NCBI GenBank assembly: GCA_947454215.1
Contig: CANGJN010000064.1
Coordinates: 1-5,274, forward strand
Source of the DNA: Neisseriaceae bacterium
Lineage (GTDB): Bacteria; Pseudomonadota; Gammaproteobacteria; Burkholderiales; UBA11063
Direction: 5' to 3'
Length of the DNA: 5,274 nucleotides
Position numbers and translations under genes: made by a program. Below the pieces are notes generated by a model. It saw nothing but the letters and a program-made list of their open reading frames with translations. It made no database searches and was not told the DNA's origin. Shown here piece after piece: positions 1 to 5,274 of this stretch (positions are counted from its first letter, which is position 1; each line of letters starts with the position of its first letter).

Positions 1-100
1 ATAATATTTAATATAAATATGTAAACTAAATAAATTTTTTTATATTAAATTGTAAAATATGATAAAATTCTATACATTATAACATATTTAGATATTTTAT

Positions 101-129
101 TTGAATATTAAAATTAAATAAATTATATT
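101..129 (+). promoter_or_regulatory. Candidate sigma70-type promoter for the DUF1275 gene
   Basis: A TTGAAT box at 101-106 (4 of 6 matches to TTGACA) is followed after exactly 17 bases by TATATT at 124-129 (5 of 6 matches to TATAAT). A start of transcription near 136 would give a leader of roughly 115 bases before the ATG at 250, carrying the micro-ORF at 151-177. In DNA this AT-rich, such boxes arise by chance, so spacing and position are the main support. No operator or riboswitch-like structure is evident. Confidence 0.3.
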
Positions 130-150
130 ATTGATGTTAAAGGTAATAAA

Positions 151-177
151 ATGGAATTAGACATATCGTTAAATTAA
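151..177 (+). other. 8-codon micro-ORF in the leader of the DUF1275 gene
   Basis: ATG at 151 opens an 8-codon frame (MELDISLN) closed by TAA at 175-177. It has a better Shine-Dalgarno-like sequence (AAAGG at 139-143, 7 bases before the ATG) than the downstream membrane-protein gene. It could be a leader peptide, the stub of a decayed gene whose body is gone, or chance. The residues do not form a run of one amino acid, as attenuator peptides often do. There is no sign of a paired terminator hairpin downstream. Weak support. Confidence 0.2.
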
Positions 178-249
178 ATATATGAGAGAAAGTTAAATTC
201 GATTTTATAAACTCTTAAATAAAAAATATTTTAAAAGAAATTAAATAAA

Positions 250-918
250 ATGGATCAAATATATCATAGTGAAAAAACTTGGGTTTATTGTTTTATTACT
301 ATATTATCTGCAAATTCTGGATTGATTAGTGCTATTACATTGATTTCCTTTATTAACTTATCTTCAGGTCATATGACTGGTAATATTATTTATCTAGCAA
401 ATAGTATTCTTAATATAGATTATCATGATATTATGCTTTATTTTACCCCAATTGGTTTATTTTTTTTGGGAGCCGCTTTAGGAGGGGTAATAATTCCTTT
501 TAATGATTATACCAAGGGAAAAAAATATCAAATGTTTTTTATAATTTCAGCCATAATTATATTTTTTTCAATGATCGGTCTGCTATTAAATTATGATTCT
601 TTCAAATACAGTCTTTCTTTTGTCTTAGGTTTACAAAATGCTTTTAGTACTCATTATGGACAGTCAGTAGCTAGAACAACTCATTTGACAGGAACATTAA
701 CTGATTTAGGTTTCCTGCTAACACAAAAATTTATTAATAAAGTTAACATCCAACCATGGAAATTATATGTTAGATTTCTTATGATATTTTTTTATTTTTT
801 AGGTGCATTTATAGGAATATCATTATTTAAAACTATAGGATATTATGGACTTTTATTGTCAATAATATTTTATATGGTTTTATTATTTTTAAATTATTTT
901 AATGATAAATCATACTAA
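250..918 (+). CDS. DUF1275 (YoaK-type) integral membrane protein
   Basis: This is a 222-residue hydrophobic protein, about the usual length for the DUF1275/YoaK family, whose molecular function is not established; a transporter-like role is often guessed. Two family-type motifs are visible: a first helix with N22-S23-G24 leading into SSGHMTGN (38-45), and a second segment LGLQNAFSTHYGQS (126-139) followed by TTHLTGTLTDLG (143-154). The two TGN/TGT segments look like an internal pseudo-repeat. Hydrophobic stretches near 11-38, 64-86, 94-114, 118-132, 175-193 and 197-217 suggest about six membrane helices. There is no cleavable signal peptide. An in-frame TAA at 232-234 lies just upstream, so ATG 250 is the earliest start; its Shine-Dalgarno is weak (AAGAAA-like). 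The gene stands alone on the plus strand, 209 bases before the ATPase gene. Family assignment is fairly secure; function and substrate are unknown. Confidence 0.8.
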   Translation: MDQIYHSEKTWVYCFITILSANSGLISAITLISFINLSSGHMTGNIIYLANSILNIDYHDIMLYFTPIGLFFLGAALGGVIIPFNDYTKGKKYQMFFIISAIIIFFSMIGLLLNYDSFKYSLSFVLGLQNAFSTHYGQSVARTTHLTGTLTDLGFLLTQKFINKVNIQPWKLYVRFLMIFFYFLGAFIGISLFKTIGYYGLLLSIIFYMVLLFLNYFNDKSY

Positions 919-1127
919 AGAATGTAATTTGGAAATTTAATTAAAATATATAAATCGTAAGTTAAAATAATTTATTAAATTTTAAGAATTTATAGTATAA
1001 TTATATAGATAGTATTACAAACTTTGATATAATATCATTTAATATAAATAAAATCTTAAAATAAAAGTACTAAATAAATAGCAGATATATTTTATACCAA
1101 TCAGTATATCTATTCAGAAAGTCATAA
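919..1127 (+). other. AT-rich intergenic region with a weak promoter candidate and a small inverted repeat
   Basis: No gene is visible here on either strand. TTGATA at 1024-1029 (5 of 6 matches to a -35 box) precedes TAAAAT at 1049-1054 (5 of 6 matches to a -10 box), but the spacer is a long 19 bases. Isolated TATAAT strings at 996-1001 and 1028-1033 have no good -35 partner. A 7-base inverted repeat, AGATATA at 1083-1089 and TATATCT at 1105-1111 with a 15-base loop, lies just before the ATPase start. It could be an operator or a weak hairpin, but chance is likely at this composition. No convincing terminator follows the DUF1275 gene. Confidence 0.25.
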
Positions 1128-2246
1128 ATGAATCAGCAATATTTCCCACAAGGCATTGCCGAGGAAGAATTTTTTTGTAATCGAGAAAAAGAAAGATCGT
1201 TAATTAAAAATAGTATTGCATCTCATGAACACTTAGTATTGGTTGCCCCACGTAGATATGGAAAGACTAGTTTAATCGCTAAGGTTTTAAGTGAGAATAG
1301 TTTTATTGGCATCAGTATAGATCTTTTTTTTGTATTGAATCAATCTGAAGTAAATAAAGTAATTGCAGAAGGAGTTTCGCAACTCATTAATAAAATGCTA
1401 CCTAAATCAACGGTGGTAGTTAGAAAAATTGTTAATACGTTAGCTGAATTAAATCCCAAAATTAGTTTTAATTTACTTGGTAATAGAGTAGAAATTAATC
1501 TCAAGCCATATGCGGATAAAAATATTAGTGAACTTTTGATTATGCTTGATCAATTTGCTACAAAATCTAAAAATAGATGTGTAATCGCCTTTGATGAGTT
1601 TCAACAAATTGGAGAATTGAAAGAAAATCATATGATTGAAGCCTCAGTAAGGCATGCGGTTGAACGTAGTAAATCAATAACTTATATTTTCTGTGGAAGT
1701 AATCGACACTTGCTTAATGAAATGTTTTCTGATAAAAATAGACCATTGTATCATCTATGTGATTTAATGGTGTTAAATAGAATCCATGCAGAATCTTATT
1801 CAATCTTTCTAAATCATTTAGCAACTCAAAAATGGGGTTGTAGCTTAACTGAAGAAGTGGTAAATGAAATTATTAATATTACTGAATGTCACCCATATTA
1901 TGTTAATACACTATGCAGAAGATTGTGGCGTAATGAACATCCGCCAAAAATTGAAAATATCGTTACTATTTGGGAAAACTATATTGAACAACAAAGTAGT
2001 TGGATAATAAGTGATTTTAGCAGACTAACGTTAGTACAGAGAAAATTATTATCATCATTAGCCATATCGCCAACAAAAGAACCATATGGACAAATATTTT
2101 CAACATTTGCTAAAATTTCTGCCTCTACTATTCAAAATACATTGCAAGTATTACAGAAACTAGATTTAATATATCAAGATCACAATGATTTTTATCAAGT
2201 TCTAGATCCTGCCATCAAATATTTTATTCGCCAACACTTATTATAA
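1128..2246 (+). CDS. Orphan P-loop ATPase, archaeal-ATPase-like (PF01637-type AAA/STAND-related)
   Basis: This 372-residue soluble protein has a complete nucleotide-binding core. The N-terminal segment FFCNREKE (15-22) fits the 'F..R..E' element of this group. Walker A is APRRYGKTS (40-48, with K46 and T47). A hydrophobic strand ends in Walker B, CVIAFDEFQQ (151-160, with D156 and E157). A sensor-1-like strand is YIFCGSNRHLL (186-196), and RPLY (205-208) follows, as usual in the group. HPYYVNTLCRRLW (255-267) lies in the lid helices, and the C-terminal part from about 298 looks like a winged helix-turn-helix. No transmembrane, nuclease or protease domain is attached. TAA at 1125-1127 is in frame directly before ATG 1128, so no longer start is possible; the Shine-Dalgarno is weak (AGAAAG near 1116-1121). 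Such ATPases are scattered among archaea and bacteria, including host-associated ones, and most have no known role. It has no co-directional partner here. Fold confident, function unknown. Confidence 0.85.
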   Translation: MNQQYFPQGIAEEEFFCNREKERSLIKNSIASHEHLVLVAPRRYGKTSLIAKVLSENSFIGISIDLFFVLNQSEVNKVIAEGVSQLINKMLPKSTVVVRKIVNTLAELNPKISFNLLGNRVEINLKPYADKNISELLIMLDQFATKSKNRCVIAFDEFQQIGELKENHMIEASVRHAVERSKSITYIFCGSNRHLLNEMFSDKNRPLYHLCDLMVLNRIHAESYSIFLNHLATQKWGCSLTEEVVNEIINITECHPYYVNTLCRRLWRNEHPPKIENIVTIWENYIEQQSSWIISDFSRLTLVQRKLLSSLAISPTKEPYGQIFSTFAKISASTIQNTLQVLQKLDLIYQDHNDFYQVLDPAIKYFIRQHLL

Positions 2247-2285
2247 ATACAAATATTTGATATCTACAATAATTCTGGTATTTAT
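2243..2285. terminator. Possible weak hairpin between the convergent ATPase and queE genes
   Basis: An 8-base inverted repeat, ATAAATAC at 2243-2250 and GTATTTAT at 2278-2285, brackets a 27-base loop that holds part of the palindrome CAAATATTTG (2250-2259). It lies between the two convergent stop codons and partly overlaps the ATPase stop. The stem is almost all A/T, the loop is long, and no clean T-run follows on either strand. It is a poor match to a Rho-independent terminator and is listed only because a convergent junction needs one. Confidence 0.15.
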
Positions 2286-2311
2286 TTTGGCACAAACGTA
2301 AAGGGTTATTA

Positions 2312-3007
2312 TTAACGGCAGTTTATGTATTTGTGTACCTGAATACTAAGATTCCAATTATTTTTTAATGCTTCATTAAAACAAATCTTTGTGGCAGTGT
2401 TATTGGTAGACAATGGTTGTAACCATATTTTAATTTTATTAGTTAATAAATAGTCATGTTCTTTAAGAAAATCTTCTAGAACAGATATATCATATTGCTT
2501 TCCGATAGGCATTTTTATTTCATTAGCTCGAGCAACAGAATTTTTTAGCACTATTTTTCCACCTGCCATATTTATTTTAGGGGATAATGTAACCCAAACA
2601 TTGTCAGTAACCTTAATTTCTGCAGTTCCACTAGTCTCAATTTGAACTTGTTTTCCTAATTTTTCTAATTGATCACATAAGAGATAAATATTAAAGTAAC
2701 ATGGCTCACCGCCAGTAATTACTACATGTTTAATTTGGGGATAATTTACTTCAATATATTTAACTATATCCTCTATCTTACACCAAGAAAATTTATTGCT
2801 GTCCCTTTCTTTAGTTACCAACTCTTCAAAGTTTATTATGTTATCCTCATTTAATAACCAAGTGTGCTTAGTATCACACCAATGACAACCAACATCACAA
2901 AACTGTAGTCGGATAAAAATACTCGGTGTCCCAGAAAAACTTCCCTCTCCTTGTATGGTTACAAAGATTTCATTTATTGGTAAACAAGTTCCTGAGTCAA
3001 ACTTCAT
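2312..3007 (-). CDS. queE: 7-carboxy-7-deazaguanine synthase QueE (radical SAM)
   Basis: QueE converts 6-carboxy-5,6,7,8-tetrahydropterin into 7-carboxy-7-deazaguanine, using S-adenosylmethionine, a [4Fe-4S] cluster and Mg2+. It is the third step toward queuosine. The 231 residues match the E. coli-type enzyme (about 223) from end to end. INEIFVTIQGEG (11-22) starts the core. The cluster motif CDVGCHWCDTKHTW (37-50) has cysteines 37, 41 and 44, with T46 expected at the metal site. Other conserved blocks are VVITGGEP (95-102), IETSGT (123-128), LSPKINM (141-147), ANEIK (161-165) and the C-terminal VHKYIN (224-229). The start is ATG at 3007, with AAAGG at 3016-3020 eight bases before it. It is the last gene of the minus-strand operon, 18 bases after queC, and ends in three successive TAA codons (2314 down to 2306). 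Very secure. Confidence 0.97.
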   Translation of the reverse strand: MKFDSGTCLPINEIFVTIQGEGSFSGTPSIFIRLQFCDVGCHWCDTKHTWLLNEDNIINFEELVTKERDSNKFSWCKIEDIVKYIEVNYPQIKHVVITGGEPCYFNIYLLCDQLEKLGKQVQIETSGTAEIKVTDNVWVTLSPKINMAGGKIVLKNSVARANEIKMPIGKQYDISVLEDFLKEHDYLLTNKIKIWLQPLSTNNTATKICFNEALKNNWNLSIQVHKYINCR

Positions 3008-3025
3008 TAAAATAACCTTTAAAAT

Positions 3026-3706
3026 TTAAACTTTATAAATCGTTTTGTCTTCCACATGTCCTTCAATAAAGGATTTCTTACGACTAATACATGCCCCGCA
3101 TTCACCACAATGTATAGTTCCACCTTCATAACATGTCCAAGTTAATTCAAAAGGAACATTTAACTTTGAACCTTCAAGAATGATTTGGGATTTTGAAAAA
3201 TTAATAAAAGGGGCAATCAAATCTAACTCTGTTGTACCTACGTCCTTCACTCCTAATTTTAATGCAGTATTTAAGGCGGTAAAATACTCCGGCCTAGTAT
3301 CTGGATATAAATAATGGTCTCCAGAGTGGGCACCATATGCCAAGGCATCAGAGTTATTTATACAAGCTATAGTCCATGCAATTGATAACATTAATGAATT
3401 TCTATTAGGCACAACTGTAGATTGCATATTTTGCTTAGTATATTCTCCATGTGGAACAGTTATATTATCATTGACTAGACTAGAATTGGCTAATTTAAGG
3501 AATTTTTTTATAAAAGATAAATCTATAATATGATGTTCAGCCTTAAGAACCTGAGTAATTTTAGTTGCAGAATCTAATTCCTTGACCTGTTTTTGACCAT
3601 AATCAAATGTTAAACACACTAATTCCGAATTATACTTATACTTTAACCAGAAAGCAAGAGTTGAACTATCTAAACCTCCTGATAGAATAAGAGTAATTTT
3701 TTTCAT
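3026..3706 (-). CDS. queC: 7-cyano-7-deazaguanine (preQ0) synthase QueC
   Basis: QueC is a cytosolic ATP-dependent enzyme that converts 7-carboxy-7-deazaguanine and ammonia into the nitrile preQ0, taking over the product of QueE. The 226 residues are close to the E. coli length (231). The PP-loop SGGLDS is at 9-14, followed by LTFDYGQ (32-38) and VVPNRN (98-103). A GAHSGDHYLYPDTRPEY block (125-141) fits the substrate-binding region. The zinc site is complete: C192, C200, C203 and C206, in WTCYEGG and HCGECGAC. The start is ATG at 3706; AAAGGA at 3715-3720 overlaps the queF stop codon and sits eight bases before the ATG, so translation is probably coupled to queF. The gap to queF is 12 bases and to queE 18 bases. 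Very secure. Confidence 0.97.
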   Translation of the reverse strand: MKKITLILSGGLDSSTLAFWLKYKYNSELVCLTFDYGQKQVKELDSATKITQVLKAEHHIIDLSFIKKFLKLANSSLVNDNITVPHGEYTKQNMQSTVVPNRNSLMLSIAWTIACINNSDALAYGAHSGDHYLYPDTRPEYFTALNTALKLGVKDVGTTELDLIAPFINFSKSQIILEGSKLNVPFELTWTCYEGGTIHCGECGACISRKKSFIEGHVEDKTIYKV

Positions 3707-3718
3707 AAATAAAATCCT

Positions 3719-4540
3719 TTATTGTCTAACTGTTCTTACATATGGGGGTAAAGAAAAGTTTTTTATATTAGTTCTATATGGGCTAATATCAATTCCACCT
3801 CTCCTAGTGTACTTTGCAAATATTGTTAACTCTTTGGGTTTGCATTTACTCATAATATCTAAATAAATTTTTTCTATGCATTGTTCATGAAAATCATTAA
3901 AATTTCTATATGAAATAATATATTTTAATAAATTTTCATGATTTATTTTATTTCCCGAATATTTGATATAAATACTTGCCCAATCTGGTTGCTTAGTAAT
4001 TTTACAGTTTGATTTTAATAGGTTAGAGTTTAATTCCTCTATAATAAATTCATCATGACTAAATAATAAATCAGAATTAGGTAAGTATGATTCACATACA
4101 ACATCTAAGTAATCAATATTTGTTCCAGGTAAACTTTGTAATTGAACAGGTGTATCCACAGATATAAAATCTACATCAACTCTAGCACTAACTAATGAAG
4201 ATATGTCTTTGCTTATTATGTTAATTAATTGGTTCGAGTTATCTATAACTGTGTTATTAAAACTCATAAAATATAGTTTCATTGATTTCGATTCAATTAT
4301 ATTAATAGAGTTTGATGGGTAGGTAATCCTAATAATACCAACATTTGGTTTCCCTCTATTATTTATCCAAGAACATTCATAGTTATTCCAAATATCTACC
4401 CCATACATATCTATACCATCAAATTCTAGGCCAAGTGATTTGCGCTGATTAACTCTTGAAATTGCTTGTAATAAGTTAGGATTATAAAATTCTTCATAGT
4501 TTACATCCTTGCCTAGATGTCTAATTTCATCAACTTTCAC
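3719..4540 (-). CDS. queF: NADPH-dependent preQ0 reductase QueF (long, two-lobed type), GTG start
   Basis: QueF reduces the nitrile preQ0 to the amine preQ1 with two NADPH. The 273 residues place it in the long, YqcD-like class with two tunnelling-fold halves (E. coli 282), not the short Bacillus class. The QueF motif ESKSMKLY is at 83-90 (E83 holds the substrate). The catalytic cysteine is C179 in LLKSNCKITKQPDW, with D186 as the acid, and H218-E219 lie in FHEQC; these match E. coli C190, D197, H229 and E230 with a constant offset. YTRRGGIDISPYR (244-256) and the final VRQ are also typical. The start is GTG at 4540: an in-frame TAA directly precedes it and the first methionine codon after it is at residue 45, which would remove conserved N-terminal sequence. 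A modest GAG (4547-4549) lies six bases upstream. It is sixteen bases from the upstream gene and twelve from queC. Very secure. Confidence 0.97.
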   Translation of the reverse strand: MKVDEIRHLGKDVNYEEFYNPNLLQAISRVNQRKSLGLEFDGIDMYGVDIWNNYECSWINNRGKPNVGIIRITYPSNSINIIESKSMKLYFMSFNNTVIDNSNQLINIISKDISSLVSARVDVDFISVDTPVQLQSLPGTNIDYLDVVCESYLPNSDLLFSHDEFIIEELNSNLLKSNCKITKQPDWASIYIKYSGNKINHENLLKYIISYRNFNDFHEQCIEKIYLDIMSKCKPKELTIFAKYTRRGGIDISPYRTNIKNFSLPPYVRTVRQ

Positions 4541-4556
4541 TTATGTCTCATTTAAA

Positions 4557-5274
4557 TTAAGATTTATTTTTTGTTTCTATAATAACATATTGATTTTCAG
4601 AATTATTTTTCACTGGCTCATCTTTTATATCGTTATATCTTTTTATGTTAGATTTGAGGTCTTCATAAACTATCTCTTCAGCTACTTTAATTTTTTTTTC
4701 TTTAGTATCAATTAATTTATAGTCTCCTAAATCAACAGGTTTCATAATATCATTCTGAAAATCTTTAACAGTTGAGGCATTTTCAACGACTTTAACATTA
4801 TTTTCTATAGCCACCTTATGTTCTATTTTTGTCTCTACAACTTTATTTTCCACAACCACTTTCGGTTCTATTTTTCGTTCTATAGTTTCATTTTTTTCTG
4901 GTTGAACTTTTATATCATGGGCAGGAACTTTGGCTAAAACACTTGGTTTTTCAACTAAGTTGGGATTATTAGATGTGACATGATTGCTATTTTTGAATTG
5001 TTTATTAACTCTATCTGGCCTATTTTCAGTTCTAACTTTAGTTTCATTAGTTTTAACATATGCTCTAGGTTTATCTTGATTATTTAAGGGTTTTGATAGC
5101 AATGGATCAGCTTTTGTTTGGGTTGTTTTATTTACAAGGTTATTCGCTGTCTTGCTTATTGGAGTCCTTACATTTAACCTAGGATTTTGATTATGTCTGG
5201 GATTATGTTTATGTGAGTCAGTATGCTCTTTAATCGGTTCATCTGTTTTAACTTGAGGTTCATTTGCCTTGTTA
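4557..5274 (-). CDS. C-terminal part of an unidentified low-complexity, probably disordered protein (partial)
   Basis: The frame stays open from its TAA at 4557-4559 to the right edge, giving 238 codons with the true start outside the window. An internal TTG at 5100-5102 could be mistaken for a start, but the frame runs on upstream for 57 more codons. The visible part is poor in aromatic residues and lacks any enzyme motif, signal peptide or membrane helix. The edge-proximal part is rich in Asn, His, Lys, Thr, Pro and Arg (for example SHKHNPRHNQNPRLNVR). The middle is Lys/Glu/Val-rich and repetitive, and the end is charged (EEIVYEDLKSNIKRYNDIK). This is typical of a disordered tail or linker behind a folded domain not seen here. 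RNase E-like tails, FtsK-like linkers and surface or secreted host-interaction proteins are possible; none is demonstrated. It lies 16 bases before queF on the same strand, so it is probably co-transcribed. Real gene likely; identity unknown. Confidence 0.7.
   Translation of the reverse strand, partial: NKANEPQVKTDEPIKEHTDSHKHNPRHNQNPRLNVRTPISKTANNLVNKTTQTKADPLLSKPLNNQDKPRAYVKTNETKVRTENRPDRVNKQFKNSNHVTSNNPNLVEKPSVLAKVPAHDIKVQPEKNETIERKIEPKVVVENKVVETKIEHKVAIENNVKVVENASTVKDFQNDIMKPVDLGDYKLIDTKEKKIKVAEEIVYEDLKSNIKRYNDIKDEPVKNNSENQYVIIETKNKS
4791..4880 (-). repeat. Two tandem 45-base units encoding a 15-residue Lys/Glu/Val repeat
   Basis: Within the low-complexity protein, 4880-4836 encodes ERKIEPKVVVENKVV and the directly adjoining 4835-4791 encodes ETKIEHKVAIENNVK. 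Aligned without gaps, 33 of 45 bases agree by eye, with AAAATAGAA and GAAAATAA conserved. The pattern E-x-KIE-x-KV-x-x-EN-x-V is kept. This looks like an old in-frame tandem duplication that has diverged; no third copy is clear on either side. Confidence 0.7.

Noticed and set aside
4..41. Stem of ATATTTA (4-10) and TAAATAT (14-20) followed downstream by a T-run (35-41), resembling a terminator
   Set aside because: The stem has only A/T pairs and a 3-base loop, and the T-run begins 14 bases after it. Such patterns are expected by chance here, and no upstream gene is visible.
168..199. Direct repeat GTTAAATT at 168-175 and 192-199
   Set aside because: Eight bases with only one G in AT-rich DNA; too short and too simple to support a binding site or mobile-element scar.
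4537..4551. Mini-ORF ATG-AGA-CAT-AAG-TGA on the minus strand overlapping the queF GTG
   Set aside because: Four codons in the gap with no clear ribosome-binding sequence; most likely chance.
4541..4556. Possible preQ1 riboswitch upstream of queF
   Set aside because: The gap is only 16 bases, too short for any preQ1 aptamer. If one exists it must lie before the first gene of the operon, outside the window.
4509..4715. A 68-codon open frame on the plus strand
   Set aside because: It lies antisense across the queF start and the end of the low-complexity gene. Its Phe/Ile-rich composition is what the complement of Lys/Glu/Asn codons gives, and it has no good ribosome-binding site or domain.
5100..5102. 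TTG as the start of the low-complexity protein
   Set aside because: The same frame continues open for 57 more codons to the right edge with matching low-complexity composition, so the true start is outside the window.

Overview
The window is very AT-rich, with tight gene packing on the right half and A/T-dominated intergenic DNA on the left. It looks bacterial. The three queuosine proteins are of the kind found in proteobacteria: a long two-lobed QueF and a QueE that aligns along its whole length with the Escherichia coli YgcF type. Low GC plus these proteins suggests a host-associated low-GC proteobacterium (Rickettsiales, or a low-GC gammaproteobacterium such as a Legionellales or Francisella relative). 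The sequence alone does not decide between them.

Layout. 1-249 is AT-rich leader DNA with one plausible sigma70-type promoter and a well-placed 8-codon micro-ORF. 250-918 (+) encodes a DUF1275/YoaK-type integral membrane protein. 919-1127 is non-coding. 1128-2246 (+) encodes a stand-alone P-loop ATPase of the archaeal-ATPase-like (PF01637-type) group. 2247-2311 separates two convergent transcription units. From 2312 to the right edge all genes lie on the minus strand, with gaps of only 12 to 18 bases. Read in transcription order they are an unidentified low-complexity protein (its start lies beyond the window), queF, queC and queE.

How the genes work together. QueE makes 7-carboxy-7-deazaguanine, QueC turns it into preQ0, and QueF reduces preQ0 to preQ1, the base that Tgt puts into tRNA position 34 on the way to queuosine. 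The earlier enzymes (FolE, QueD) and the later ones (Tgt, QueA, QueG/QueH) are not in the window. All key catalytic residues are visible in the three enzymes, so this is a working-looking de novo queuosine operon, apparently driven from a promoter beyond the right edge. I see no functional link from the operon to the membrane protein or the ATPase. I found no RNA genes, CRISPR array, insertion sequence or attachment site. The least explained elements are the low-complexity protein ahead of queF and the orphan ATPase; nothing in the window convincingly marks a new system.
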